From assembly GCA_035772405.1 (NCBI GenBank), contig JAYKKM010000209.1, positions 992,001-1,056,000 of the forward strand: 64,000 nucleotides of DNA. The letters run 5' to 3'. This document shows positions 37,261 to 46,238 of the stretch, piece after piece (the first letter of the stretch is position 1; each line of letters starts with the position of its first letter). The notes under the pieces are model-generated. The model was not told the origin of the DNA. It made no database searches and was given only the letters and a program-made list of their open reading frames with translations. A program made the translations under genes and the position numbers. This stretch comes from Chrysogorgia sp. JL179-B06 (Eukaryota; Cnidaria; Anthozoa; Scleralcyonacea; Chrysogorgiidae).

Positions 37261-38295
37261 TTACACGTCATACTGTACAACGCTGTCAGAAAACAACTTG
37301 CGGAATTCTTGTTGGGTCTCTAGACTTCCTGCAGAACCACCAACGACTGATACACGTGTTCTCGCTTGCGCACCAAGTGTGGAGTACACAAAGGCTTCTA
37401 TGCTTTGATTTAGATATTGCAGTCCAATGTTGGTGAAGCCGTCTGACAATCTCGCGACGTATCGTCTGTAATCGTTATGGATGTCGTTGAGTGTGAAGAC
37501 TCTGGTCTCGCCTGTTGTGCCATCGCTCAGGACTTTATTCTGGTAGTAATGCTTTTTGGGAATCTTGGAAATCTTACCATACAATTCGGAAGCGTTAAAT
37601 TCTCTACTTATTGATTTCATAGTCTCACCACCCTCCATTCTTCTGAGAAGTCTTCTAATGGTGAAGTACAAATGAAATCTCATTACACTTGTGACCACGG
37701 GGTGAACTTCTTGTGACACTGATAAATGTTGCAATGACACCCCACAACAGAAACTCGCACAATACGTTGCAAACACAACGCGATAGTAAGATTCGCTGTC
37801 ATCCCACTCTGATTTTGTCTTTGACGTGGTGACTCGCAAGACTGGTAGCTTTGACATGAAGTAGCTATTTTGGTTAACAAAGACTTTAAAGTTATTCACT
37901 GGGTAGTTTAACACGTTTTCTGTTGGGTAACCATCCCAAAGTCCCCAACGGTTTTTATGACCTTTTGGCAGTGGTTGGATAGTTCCACCACCTTGCCATA
38001 TTATTGGGAACTTACTATTGTGTAGCCACTTCCACATGCTTTTATCATTTTTGAAGGTTGTGCTGGTTATGTCTGTGCTGAGGATGTCGTTGTTTCTGAA
38101 ATACACATCGACACTCATGATCTTACCATCTTGCAAAATATTTGGATAGAACTCGAATTTGCTTAAAGTGGCGTGAGGGTACTTTTTGATGAGGTCTGCC
38201 TTTGCGTCGTGTGCGGCCTTTGACGTGTTAGCCATCGCGAGTTTGTAGTACTTTCCATAGTAGTCACGAAGGGCTTTCTGCATATAATATACCAT
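37261..38295 (-). CDS. Polinton conserved-type protein, function unknown
   Basis: This 344-residue protein opens at 38295 or, more likely, at the second ATG at about 38283 (MQKALRDYYGKYYK). Distinct blocks: WQGGGTIQPLPKG, NNFKVFVNQNSYFMSKLPVL, ESYYRVVFATYCASFCCGVS, MRFHLYFTIRRLLRRM. It resembles hypothetical proteins I associate with cnidarian Polintons, without a named function. It is not recognisably the adenain-like protease. It diverges from the capsid-like gene at 38296 with start codons touching. Confidence 0.65.
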   Translation of the reverse strand: MVYYMQKALRDYYGKYYKLAMANTSKAAHDAKADLIKKYPHATLSKFEFYPNILQDGKIMSVDVYFRNNDILSTDITSTTFKNDKSMWKWLHNSKFPIIWQGGGTIQPLPKGHKNRWGLWDGYPTENVLNYPVNNFKVFVNQNSYFMSKLPVLRVTTSKTKSEWDDSESYYRVVFATYCASFCCGVSLQHLSVSQEVHPVVTSVMRFHLYFTIRRLLRRMEGGETMKSISREFNASELYGKISKIPKKHYYQNKVLSDGTTGETRVFTLNDIHNDYRRYVARLSDGFTNIGLQYLNQSIEAFVYSTLGAQARTRVSVVGGSAGSLETQQEFRKLFSDSVVQYDV

Positions 38296-39006
38296 ATGTT
38301 ATACATAATGCGAAAGTTGACGGTATTCATTGAGGGTGCAGAAAAAGTTGTGTCCTTTGACAACGCGATAATGGTCACGCACGACAACCCGTGCATTATG
38401 GTTAAGACAGCTACTGTGTTTTGGGACTACAATAACATACGAGATGATTTCGACATACTTGCCCCCACTCTGAGCCACCCTTCGAGCGATCTTAAAAGCA
38501 CGATAACGAGTAGGGGGTACGCTAACTTCGACACACTGGTCGAAGTGATAAAAGAAACGACTAAAAACCGTGGTAGGGGGGACGTTGAGATAGAGAAAAT
38601 ACCGCTCACAAGTAGATGTAGGATTAAGGCTAGCACTCCAGTTGATCTTGGACTCGTTGGGCCTCTACTTGGTTTCGCGTTGGGTAGGGTGATTAAGGGT
38701 GACTCGAAGTGGTACGTCAGCCCAAACGAGGTCGACATGCTTAGAGGTCTGAAGTACGTAGAAATCTTATGTGATATTGTTGAAACTGAGAGCAATGTGG
38801 GTATTGATGGGAAGCGAAGCAGTGTGATCACAACGTTGCCAATACCCACTAAACAGTCTTTGAATGGGTCAGTGCAACGTCATGTGGACATCGAGTCTAA
38901 GGTGAGTATTAAAAAAGGTGCTTACTCAAGTATGACATTTCGTGTCAAACCAAATAACGACGATCCCAAAATTGGTGCGGTGTTATTGGAACTGTATATT
39001 GTGTGA
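38296..39006 (+). CDS. Probable minor capsid (penton-like) protein
   Basis: The start is ATG 38296 or the in-frame ATG at 38308 (MRKLTVFIEGAEKV). The 236 residues are rich in alternating hydrophobics typical of a beta-sandwich, ending with HVDIESKVSIKKGAYSSMTF and IGAVLLELYIV. Size, position just before integrase and the capsid cluster, and the C-terminal pattern fit the single-jelly-roll minor capsid of Polintons. This is inferred, not shown by a diagnostic motif. Confidence 0.45.
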   Translation: MLYIMRKLTVFIEGAEKVVSFDNAIMVTHDNPCIMVKTATVFWDYNNIRDDFDILAPTLSHPSSDLKSTITSRGYANFDTLVEVIKETTKNRGRGDVEIEKIPLTSRCRIKASTPVDLGLVGPLLGFALGRVIKGDSKWYVSPNEVDMLRGLKYVEILCDIVETESNVGIDGKRSSVITTLPIPTKQSLNGSVQRHVDIESKVSIKKGAYSSMTFRVKPNNDDPKIGAVLLELYIV

Positions 39007-39011
39007 ATTAT

Positions 39012-40115
39012 ATGGAGCTTGGTGTGGAAACAGAACAAGGGCTGCGAGACATCTATTATAATCCCAAGACAGGGTTCAGTGGTGTAGAGAGGTTGTATCA
39101 AAGCGCATTGGGAGACGGATTGAAAGTAACTAGAAAAACAGTGAAAGAGTGGTTGACAGCGCAGGACACTTACACTAGGTACAAACCTATTGTGAGAAGA
39201 CACAAGTTCCGCGCGACTTTTGTTGGGTTTCTTGGTGAAGAGCTCCAAATGGACTTAGTGGACATGAGTAAGTACTCAAAACAGAACGGAGGTTATTATT
39301 GGATATTGACAGGTGTTGAAATATTGAGTAGATACGCTTTTGGTATTGCGGTTTACAGAAAAGACACTAAGAACATGACTAAGGCTGTTGGAAAATTGTT
39401 GAACGACTTCAAAGATCGGTTTGGAACCACACCTAAGTTAACGCAATTTGATGATGGACTCGAGTTCTACAATGTTGGGGTGAAAAGTTTGTTGAAAGAA
39501 CACGACGTTGAATATTTCAGCACTAAGAGTGATAAAAAGGCCGCTGTTGTCGAGCGTTTTAATAGAAGTCTGAAGAGCATTATGTGGAAGTACTTCTACG
39601 CCCATGGAACGTACAAATGGATTGACGTTTTGGATCAGTTTGTAAGCAATTACAATAGCAATGTGAACCGAAGCATTATGATAAAGCCGAAGGATGTCGA
39701 TAAGTCAAACGAAGGCGAAGTGTGGACCACTTTGTTCGGTCATCAATTTGCAGACAACCCATTGCCAAAGTTTAGAGTTGGTCAATCAGTGAGAATTAGT
39801 AAATACAAGAGTGTGTTCACAAAGGGCTATGAAGCCAACTTCACTGAAGAGCTGTTTAAAGTGGTGAAGGTTACTCGTGGCGATCCGAATGTGTACGAAA
39901 TTGAGGACCACACCGGTGAACAGATTATTGGTAAATTTTATGAACAGGAATTATCGCTAGTCAATAAGAAACCTGGTGACGATGTGTACAGAGTTGAAAA
40001 GGTGTTGAAAAGAAAGAAAGTCAGAGGGAAGAAGATGGCGCTGGTCAAATGGTTGGGTTACGAGAGCAAACATAACTCATGGATACCAGAAAGCGATATT
40101 CAAAATGTGAGCTAG
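39012..40115 (+). CDS. Polinton integrase (RVE) with C-terminal chromodomain
   Basis: This retroviral-type integrase joins element ends to host DNA and makes the 6-bp duplication. The start ATG at 39012 (MELGVETEQG) follows an in-frame GTG at 39003 by three codons. The catalytic triad is visible: LQMDLVDMSKYS (first Asp, about residue 80), LTQFDDGLEFYN (second, about 140) and AAVVERFNRSLKS (Glu, about 177). The C-terminus has an SH3-like region and a chromodomain (YRVEKVLKRKKV, LVKWLGYESKHNSWIPESDI), which may guide insertion to chromatin. Confidence 0.95.
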   Translation: MELGVETEQGLRDIYYNPKTGFSGVERLYQSALGDGLKVTRKTVKEWLTAQDTYTRYKPIVRRHKFRATFVGFLGEELQMDLVDMSKYSKQNGGYYWILTGVEILSRYAFGIAVYRKDTKNMTKAVGKLLNDFKDRFGTTPKLTQFDDGLEFYNVGVKSLLKEHDVEYFSTKSDKKAAVVERFNRSLKSIMWKYFYAHGTYKWIDVLDQFVSNYNSNVNRSIMIKPKDVDKSNEGEVWTTLFGHQFADNPLPKFRVGQSVRISKYKSVFTKGYEANFTEELFKVVKVTRGDPNVYEIEDHTGEQIIGKFYEQELSLVNKKPGDDVYRVEKVLKRKKVRGKKMALVKWLGYESKHNSWIPESDIQNVS

Positions 40116-40121
40116 TGTAAT

Positions 40122-41072
40122 ATGGCCGAAGGTGGCTTCGACGACCTTGAGATGGGTAGCTCTAACGAATACAAAGATGTCACTGACGACGAACTAAAGT
40201 ATAGTCTTGAAAGAGCCACTCAAGATCGCGAACTATCTCGGAACGATCCAAACGTCACAGCCGATGAGAAAATTAGACTAATTAGAGTGGAGAGTGGACT
40301 GAGGCGCGAACGTGATGTAAGATTTCGTCAACACATGAAGGAGGATTTTAACGATATTACAACGCGGGTTAATGACATCGTAAGAGATCGTGAAGACGTT
40401 GCGGGGAGTGCGTCATTGTTAGACACCACACACGCAGAGTACGTCGACATACCTGGACTAACACCAATCGAGAACCGCGAGCTGAATAGCGTGCTCAATC
40501 CAGGTGAGAATGTGACGTCTGAGTTGAGAGTAGGCGACACTGGCACATTGCAAATACAAGCAGACCATTTTCAAGACTCGATAAACGAAGCGAGCAAAAG
40601 AATAGCGGAGCTTGACAGAGAGGACCTCACGATCGCAGAGAACGAAGAGTTCATCGATCTAGCTGAAAGAATGATTGGACTTAGACGGGCTAGAGACATG
40701 GTTATTGAACAGCGAGAAATGGAGGAAGTTAGAGAGCAGCAGGAAGTCGACATTGACAGATTGCAGAAGTTCAAGAAATGGGTTAGAGAAAATATGGTTG
40801 GGTTGAGTGCTTTAGCGATTTCAGTAGCTGCGATTATAACAACTATTATTATCGCTGGGAGGTCTGCTGTTATGAGAGGCGCTATGGTCACGAGATCATT
40901 CGCACAGGCTGTTAAAAACGCGATAATTAAGATAGGTCCATGGGCTGTTGAATTAGCGAACTTAGTTTACGACGCGCTGGCGACAGGCGCAAAGGGCCTC
41001 GCTTGGTTAGCTCAAAATCTGTGGGTGTTTGCGGTGACATTCGCGTGGCTTGCGTACAATTATCTAAACTAA
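40122..41072 (+). CDS. Polinton membrane protein, copy 1 of a tandem pair
   Basis: Starts MAEGGFDDLEMGSSNEYKD. Central charged helices (QQEVDIDRLQKFKKWVREN) precede a strong transmembrane span (VGLSALAISVAAIITTIIIA). The C-terminal hydrophobic region reads GAKGLAWLAQNLWVFAVTFA. It is paralogous to the next gene along the N-terminal ~10 residues and the C-terminal ~180. Probably a particle membrane-active or fusion-like component; function unknown. Confidence 0.75.
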   Translation: MAEGGFDDLEMGSSNEYKDVTDDELKYSLERATQDRELSRNDPNVTADEKIRLIRVESGLRRERDVRFRQHMKEDFNDITTRVNDIVRDREDVAGSASLLDTTHAEYVDIPGLTPIENRELNSVLNPGENVTSELRVGDTGTLQIQADHFQDSINEASKRIAELDREDLTIAENEEFIDLAERMIGLRRARDMVIEQREMEEVREQQEVDIDRLQKFKKWVRENMVGLSALAISVAAIITTIIIAGRSAVMRGAMVTRSFAQAVKNAIIKIGPWAVELANLVYDALATGAKGLAWLAQNLWVFAVTFAWLAYNYLN

Positions 41073-41130
41073 AAGCAAATGTGACTCGTGGGAGTCAGAG
41101 AGCGATATTCAAAATGTGAGCTAATGTAAT
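41073..41130 (+). pseudogene. Leftover of the integrase gene end between the duplicated membrane genes
   Basis: The stretch GAGCGATATTCAAAATGTGA at 41099-41118, followed by GCTAATGTAATATGG, repeats the last codons of the integrase, its stop and the leader of copy 1 (40092-40125). The duplication therefore began inside the integrase chromodomain codons. Confidence 0.8.
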
Positions 41131-42570
41131 ATGGCTGAAGGTGGGGAAGTTTTTGACGAGATCGAGATGGAAACCCTCAATAAGTACGAAGACATGAGTG
41201 ACGAGCAATTAGAAAAGACGCTCGTCGATGTTGAAGATATTGTTGGAGGCATGTACGGTAAGTACACTGAAGACAACATGCCGGAAGACGTTCGTGTTAA
41301 TTACAACGACTATCAAGACCAAGCGAAAAAGATAAGGAGTGAGCTAGACGCGAGACGAGATTGGCAAAAAGAGACGCCATTTATTGACACTGATGATGGT
41401 AAGACGGTGACGATAAGGGGGACCAACACAGAAGTCCCTGCAGTGGAGTTTGTTGAGCAGGAGTCATATGGTGATGTCAATGACGAGAGTTTTAGTATAG
41501 CTTTTGAAGAGGGGAAAGAAATTGAGAGAAGGCTGGGCGAGCTAAAAGCATCCAACAAAAAGCTAACAGAAGACAACGTAAAAAGAATCAAGCTAATAAA
41601 CAAGAAAATACGTAAATTAAGCAAAAAGGCACTCGGTCTCGACGACGCGTCAAGGAAAATAGTCAACAGGTCGCAGGTTACGGACTCGGGGGCTATTCTT
41701 TTCAAACCGGTAAACAAAGACGGTAAATATGGAAAACCCAAACTAATTCTAAAACCTGGGAAAAAAGGTTTGATCTACAGTAAAGACGCGAGTAGTAAAA
41801 ACGCGATCGAGCAGTTCAAAAAGTTAGTTAGTCAAATCCCTGAGAATGCAGAAACAACAGTTGTCACAACAGAAGTGGCCTCAGACGACCTCCCAGTGAT
41901 TGAGACAAGAGTGGATCACGACGACATACCTGGGTTATCACCAGACGAGAACCGTGATCTGAGTGGTGTGGTTAATCCAAGCGATAGTGTGGTGCCTGAG
42001 TCAAGAACAGGTGACGATGGTGCGTTGCAAGCGCAGGTAGACCACTTTCAAGAGACGATAGATGAGACGAGTGGGAGATTGGCAAAGCTTGATAAAAAAA
42101 CTAACCAAACTGGTCTCACGCCTGACGAAGAGCGAGAGCACGTTGGTTTGGTTGAAAGAGAGTCAGGACTCAAGCAAGCCAGAGACAGAACTATTGAGCA
42201 GCGACAAATAGAGGAAGTTAGAGAGCAACAAGAGATCGACATTGACAGGTTTCAGAGATTTAAGGAATGGGCTAAAGAAAATGTAGTTGGGTTGAGCGCT
42301 GTGGCAATTTCAGTGGCTGGGATTATAACAACTATTATTATCGCTGGGAGGTCTGCTGTTATGAGGGGCGCTATGGCTACAAAGTCATTCGCACAGGCTG
42401 TTAAGAACGCAATCACGAAGATGGGTCCATGGGCTGTTGGGTTGGCTAATTTAGTTTACAATATGCTGACGTTGGGTGCAAAGGGTCTCGCTTGGTTGGC
42501 TCAAAATCTGTGGGTACTCGCGGTGGTACTTGCGTGGTTTGCTTATGACTATTACAAGCTAAAACGGTAG
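41131..42570 (+). CDS. Polinton membrane protein, copy 2 (longer)
   Basis: Starts MAEGGEVFDEIEMETLNKYE. It shares IPGLSPDENRDLSGVVNP-type and EVREQQEIDIDRFQRFKEWA segments, the transmembrane span and the whole hydrophobic C-terminus with copy 1. It has an extra Lys-rich middle part (about residues 100-240, IRKLSKKALGLDD, GKPKLILKPGKKGLIYSK). The extra block could come from the ancestral gene, lost in copy 1, or be new. Confidence 0.75.
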   Translation: MAEGGEVFDEIEMETLNKYEDMSDEQLEKTLVDVEDIVGGMYGKYTEDNMPEDVRVNYNDYQDQAKKIRSELDARRDWQKETPFIDTDDGKTVTIRGTNTEVPAVEFVEQESYGDVNDESFSIAFEEGKEIERRLGELKASNKKLTEDNVKRIKLINKKIRKLSKKALGLDDASRKIVNRSQVTDSGAILFKPVNKDGKYGKPKLILKPGKKGLIYSKDASSKNAIEQFKKLVSQIPENAETTVVTTEVASDDLPVIETRVDHDDIPGLSPDENRDLSGVVNPSDSVVPESRTGDDGALQAQVDHFQETIDETSGRLAKLDKKTNQTGLTPDEEREHVGLVERESGLKQARDRTIEQRQIEEVREQQEIDIDRFQRFKEWAKENVVGLSAVAISVAGIITTIIIAGRSAVMRGAMATKSFAQAVKNAITKMGPWAVGLANLVYNMLTLGAKGLAWLAQNLWVLAVVLAWFAYDYYKLKR

Positions 42571-42592
42571 TAACAAAACATATGCAAAGTAT

Positions 42593-43831
42593 ATGAACGT
42601 CACGTCGGCAGAGTTGAGCCCCGGTTTTAGACGAGCGACCATGGGTGTCATAAAAGGGGTGAGAACACAGCATGTGATCACGTTGAACCCTAATAAAGTC
42701 AGTCCTGGTGAAGAACTTTACGTTGACATACCAAAGCTCAAGGTTAGTAGCTGTTTGGTGCCAGGATCGTTGGGTCTAGTGTTCGACTTTAGGAATGCGA
42801 ACGCCAAAAGCTGGTTCTTGAACAATGTGAGCAAGTTGTTGGTTGAGAAACTTGTTGTGAGACTAGCTGGGGAAACTGTGTATGACAACAATGGGGAAAA
42901 TTACACTGGTGTCTATCGCGACCTTTGGGAAAGTGTTACTGCGCGAGACCAAATGATTGACTATGGTGTTGGTGGTGAGAACTTGAGAAAGCTAGTTTCT
43001 AAGGATGACAGTGGTGCGACGAGTGGGAACGTTGCTAAAGTTAGTGACGCGTTGATGTTTGGTGTGATTGGAACGAAACTGCGGATTAAGCTTGGCAAGA
43101 TCATGAATGACCATGGGTTGTACGCTCCTTTTAGCATGAATAACAACTTGCAGTATGTGATCACACTCCCGAAGGCCACAGACATCATGGTGGCGCAATC
43201 CGGTAGCGCTGTGGGCGGATACACTCTGGAGAACCTCGAGCTTGAGTACGAAACGATTGATAACCAGGAGCTCGCTGACGAAATAGCGTCGGGCTACGCA
43301 AGTGGTCGTAGTTTGTCATATGAGCACATCACGTTGATGAAAATCACCGAATGGGATAAAGGTACGACCATTGTGAATGAAAACATTAATCTTCCAAGAA
43401 AAAGCATGAAGGCAATCGTGTTGCTATTCACGAATAAGGTGCGAACAGACAGCGAGGAGTTTCTTTACCCAAATATTGAGAATATTAGAGTCACAATTGA
43501 AGGTGTGCCAAATAGTGTGTACTCACAAGGCATCCCAAAGTCGAAGTTCTATGCAGAAGCGAAACGATTGTTTGGGTTGGGTGAAGAACACGCTCAGTTC
43601 ATGACCATACAGAAGTTTTATAAAGATGGCTTCGCGTTGGTCATTGACTTGAGGAGCGTTCAAGATAATCGCAATGTCGCCACTGGTAAAAATATTGTGA
43701 ACACACAATCTGGCGTGCTTCTTGAGATCACTAAGAAAGCGACGACTGCGAACGTCATGTGTAGGGTGTTTGTGGTAAGCGATGGGTTGGTCAACTTTAT
43801 GAATAATGGGTTGCAATCAATCCAGTATTAA
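42593..43831 (+). CDS. Major capsid protein (double jelly-roll, Polinton type)
   Basis: This 412-residue protein shows the Polinton major-capsid pattern: an N-terminal strand-rich jelly roll (SPGEELYVDIPKLKVSSC, LVEKLVVRLAGETVY) and a second half with INLPRKSMKAIVLLFTNKV, IRVTIEGVPNSVYSQGIPKS, FYKDGFALVIDLRSVQDN and GVLLEITKKA. It would form hexon-like capsomers. It is shorter than the ~600-residue versions in many Polintons. It is followed 15 bp later by the packaging ATPase, the usual neighbour. Assignment is by pattern and context. Confidence 0.85.
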   Translation: MNVTSAELSPGFRRATMGVIKGVRTQHVITLNPNKVSPGEELYVDIPKLKVSSCLVPGSLGLVFDFRNANAKSWFLNNVSKLLVEKLVVRLAGETVYDNNGENYTGVYRDLWESVTARDQMIDYGVGGENLRKLVSKDDSGATSGNVAKVSDALMFGVIGTKLRIKLGKIMNDHGLYAPFSMNNNLQYVITLPKATDIMVAQSGSAVGGYTLENLELEYETIDNQELADEIASGYASGRSLSYEHITLMKITEWDKGTTIVNENINLPRKSMKAIVLLFTNKVRTDSEEFLYPNIENIRVTIEGVPNSVYSQGIPKSKFYAEAKRLFGLGEEHAQFMTIQKFYKDGFALVIDLRSVQDNRNVATGKNIVNTQSGVLLEITKKATTANVMCRVFVVSDGLVNFMNNGLQSIQY

Positions 43832-43846
43832 ATCAAACGTGGGTTA

Positions 43847-44446
43847 ATGGAGACTCCATTTAATATGTTAATTGTTGGTATGACAGCTTGTGGTAAGACG
43901 CATTATTTGCTGGAAACATTGGAATCTGAGTACTTTAGTAAATTTGACTACATTGTGTTGATTTGCCCTACTTTCGAGTGGAACAAAGCGTACCAAGATT
44001 GGAAATATGTGCGCGACCCCGACGTGTTAGCGATAGACTGCACACAGGACAATGTCGACGCTGTTCTCAAGTGTGTAACAAATGTTTTTAAAGGCACTAA
44101 CACTCTGATTGTGTTGGACGACTGTGCAAGTTCTCAAGATGTCAAGAATAGGACTAGTCAATTGGTTAACTTGGCTTTTAGTGCGCGACATTTTATGTTG
44201 AGCGTTATTGTCATCACACAACAACTGACGTCGATCGCAAAACCGTATAGAGAAAACATTAGTAAGCTCGTTTGCTTTTACTGTCCGAGCAGAAGTGATA
44301 TGAAGGTTGTTATTGACGATTACCTTGGGCACATTAGCAAAGAAGAAGTGTCGGCGATTGTGACCGCATTAAAAAATAATAAGTACGCTAGACTTGAAAT
44401 CTCACTGCGCTATCCATACAGTCACGAAGTTGTTATTCCGCAATAA
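43847..44446 (+). CDS. Genome-packaging ATPase (FtsK/HerA, A32-like)
   Basis: The 199-residue protein has a Walker A (IVGMTACGKTHYLLETL, residues about 9-25), a Walker B (TLIVLDDCASSQDV, about 86-99) and a sensor-like VIVITQQLTSIAKPYRENIS. This is the compact packaging ATPase of Polintons, related to poxvirus A32. It would pump DNA into the capsid built by the preceding gene. Length and motif spacing are normal. Confidence 0.93.
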   Translation: METPFNMLIVGMTACGKTHYLLETLESEYFSKFDYIVLICPTFEWNKAYQDWKYVRDPDVLAIDCTQDNVDAVLKCVTNVFKGTNTLIVLDDCASSQDVKNRTSQLVNLAFSARHFMLSVIVITQQLTSIAKPYRENISKLVCFYCPSRSDMKVVIDDYLGHISKEEVSAIVTALKNNKYARLEISLRYPYSHEVVIPQ

Positions 44447-44449
44447 AAT

Positions 44450-44965
44450 ATGGGTATAAGTAATAGCGTGATGGTGAAACGCAAAAGTGAAGAAAACCCC
44501 ACGATTGAGGAACTAGTTGAGGAGACCGCTGACACTTCGACTGTGGAAGACAACATTGACGTTAGGAGAGCCGAACTTATTAGACTGTCCGGTGACGGTG
44601 TGGTAAGCCAGTCCGAAGCGTACATTAAAAAAGCGTCCGCGAAAGTTATTGATAAGATATGGCACCAATATGAGTTGAAGAGAATGGAGATCGCAAACGC
44701 TTTTCTCACCGACTTGCTAATCAGCAAATTCGCTAACTTACTGGATGGGTTGAACGCTATTGAAAATCCTGACGAACTAAACGACGAACTACAAAAAGAC
44801 CCGCTATTAAAGAAAGACGTCGAGAGCATTGTCGCGATTGTGACGCCGTACGTGCCTTTCTTAGGCTTGCTGTCGGGAGGAATCACAACGTCGAAATATG
44901 TGTACGATCACCATTTTAGAAAAGAGGCGACAAACACTGAAAGTAGTAGTGAACAAACGGACTAA
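44450..44965 (+). CDS. Polinton terminal protein of unknown function, myristoylation-type start
   Basis: The 171-residue protein starts MGISNSVMVKRKSEEN (possible N-myristoylation) 4 bp after the ATPase. The middle is helical (KKASAKVIDKIWHQYELKRM), and a short hydrophobic patch (IVTPYVPFLGLLSGGITTS) lies near the end. Its last dozen residues (ATNTESSSEQTD) are encoded within the right TIR and nearly equal the polymerase C-terminus, since both ends share the repeat. Confidence 0.7.
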   Translation: MGISNSVMVKRKSEENPTIEELVEETADTSTVEDNIDVRRAELIRLSGDGVVSQSEAYIKKASAKVIDKIWHQYELKRMEIANAFLTDLLISKFANLLDGLNAIENPDELNDELQKDPLLKKDVESIVAIVTPYVPFLGLLSGGITTSKYVYDHHFRKEATNTESSSEQTD

Positions 44966-45699
44966 TCTATTATTAACAGGTGGCAATAACCTAATTTGCA
45001 TAACAGGTGGCAATTTTATCACGCGTGAGACACTTTTACGACACATAAATTTGTAAAAATGTTTAAACGACTATTTTTTTTAAATGTAATTTGACAAATT
45101 TGTGAAAATGTTGAAACGACACTTTCTATTTTTTAAATGTGATTTGACAAATTTGTGAAAATGTTGAAACGATTATTTTTTAAATGTGATTTGACAAATT
45201 TGTGAAAATGTTGAAACGACTATTTTTTAAATGTGATTTGACAAATTTATGAAAATGTTGAAACGGCACTCTCTATTTTTTAATATGTGAGAGTGGGCTC
45301 GTACCACATTTTATTTTTTTTAACACGCGAAAATGTTGAAATGACACTCTCTATTTTTTCCTAAATGTAATTTGTGAGAATTTTGAAACGACACTTTCTA
45401 TTTTTTAAATGTGGCCGAAATGGTGTCAAATTTAGTATAAACTTGGTATTGTTTCGCTAGTCTCGCGTGTGTTTGACATCAATTTAGTAGAAAACGTGCG
45501 AAGGGTGTCTAGATTGACTAACGATCGCTGTAGTAGTATAGCAAGTAGGGCTGCGAGCTTATTCGACGTCAAACGTGAATATAAACACCAAAACATCGTC
45601 AAATTTGTCGAATCGTGATTTGGCAAATTTGGTGATGTTTTGGTGTTTATATTCACGTTTGAAGTCGATTGGGCTCGCAGCCCTACTTGCTATACTACT
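44924..45699. repeat. Polinton right terminal inverted repeat
   Basis: This is the mirror copy of 27125-27894, with the same ~50-bp subterminal units (about 45060-45290) and the same terminal sequence. It differs by a few short indels in A/T runs and in the polymorphic AGTAGTAGT near 44942. Confidence 0.93.
45532..45699. repeat. 168-bp palindrome at the very right end
   Basis: Same structure as 27125-27292: AGTAGTATAGCAAGTAGGGC at 45532 and its complement ending at 45699, with TTTGGTGTTTATATTCACG shared by both arms. Confidence 0.93.
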
Positions 45700-45705
45700 A
45701 TAAGA
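45700..45705. repeat. Polinton target-site duplication, right copy
   Basis: ATAAGA, identical to 27119-27124. Confidence 0.95.
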
Positions 45706-46238
45706 TTCAAGCTTTCCTGTGTGTCTAGCATAATAGAAAAGTTTCAATACAATTATGCCCTAGTCAGAATATTTTTATACTACAATTATATGAAGTTCAC
45801 TATTCAATAAAAATAAATGTTTTAGTAACTTGAATTTTACATAATAGGGCAAATATATATTGTCCAGGACAATCTCTCAGAGCTTGCATTGGTGCAGAAT
45901 CTGGTTGGAGCCACTCTTTTAGAGGACCATGTGAGCATCCATTATACCACTTCTATGGTGGCCCAGAAGCAATTATTTTATTTTGATTATCATAGTTAAA
46001 ATCAAAACAAAGCAAAATTTAAAAATATTTCAAAATAAAATAAAAACAATTAAAAATTAAAAATTAAAATCAAAGCTAAATAAAAACAAAATCAAAATAT
46101 GCCATGGCCCAGAAGCGCCATAGACCAAGATGCTTTGCGAGCCATGTTGTCTCTGACAGATCCGTTTTAGTGCGAGTTTTGGTTGTGAATTTCAACATGG
46201 TTGACAAATAAAACACATGGAGAAAATTTCAAGAAAAG
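45706..46238. other. Non-coding flank
   Basis: AT-rich sequence with an A-rich simple stretch (about 46010-46095). No gene is seen; it may be upstream of the alpha-kinase-like gene. Confidence 0.5.

Larger units (their letters stand above)
27125..45699. mobile_element. Complete Polinton/Maverick virus-like transposon (18575 bp)
   Basis: The boundaries are exact: terminus AGTAGTATAGCAAGTAGGGC at the left and its complement at the right, with ATAAGA duplicated outside. Inverted repeats are about 770 bp. It encodes the Polinton core: protein-primed DNA polymerase B, integrase, packaging ATPase, double-jelly-roll major capsid protein and a likely minor capsid. It adds thymidine kinase, a BRO-N/VRR-NUC nuclease and a fibre-like protein. 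Four strand-uniform gene blocks alternate. Apart from a split polymerase, all frames are open, so integration looks recent. Confidence 0.97.

Noticed and set aside
37261..38295. Adenain-like protease (FCCG block)
   Set aside because: No His-Trp or Gln blocks at proper spacing before the Cys.
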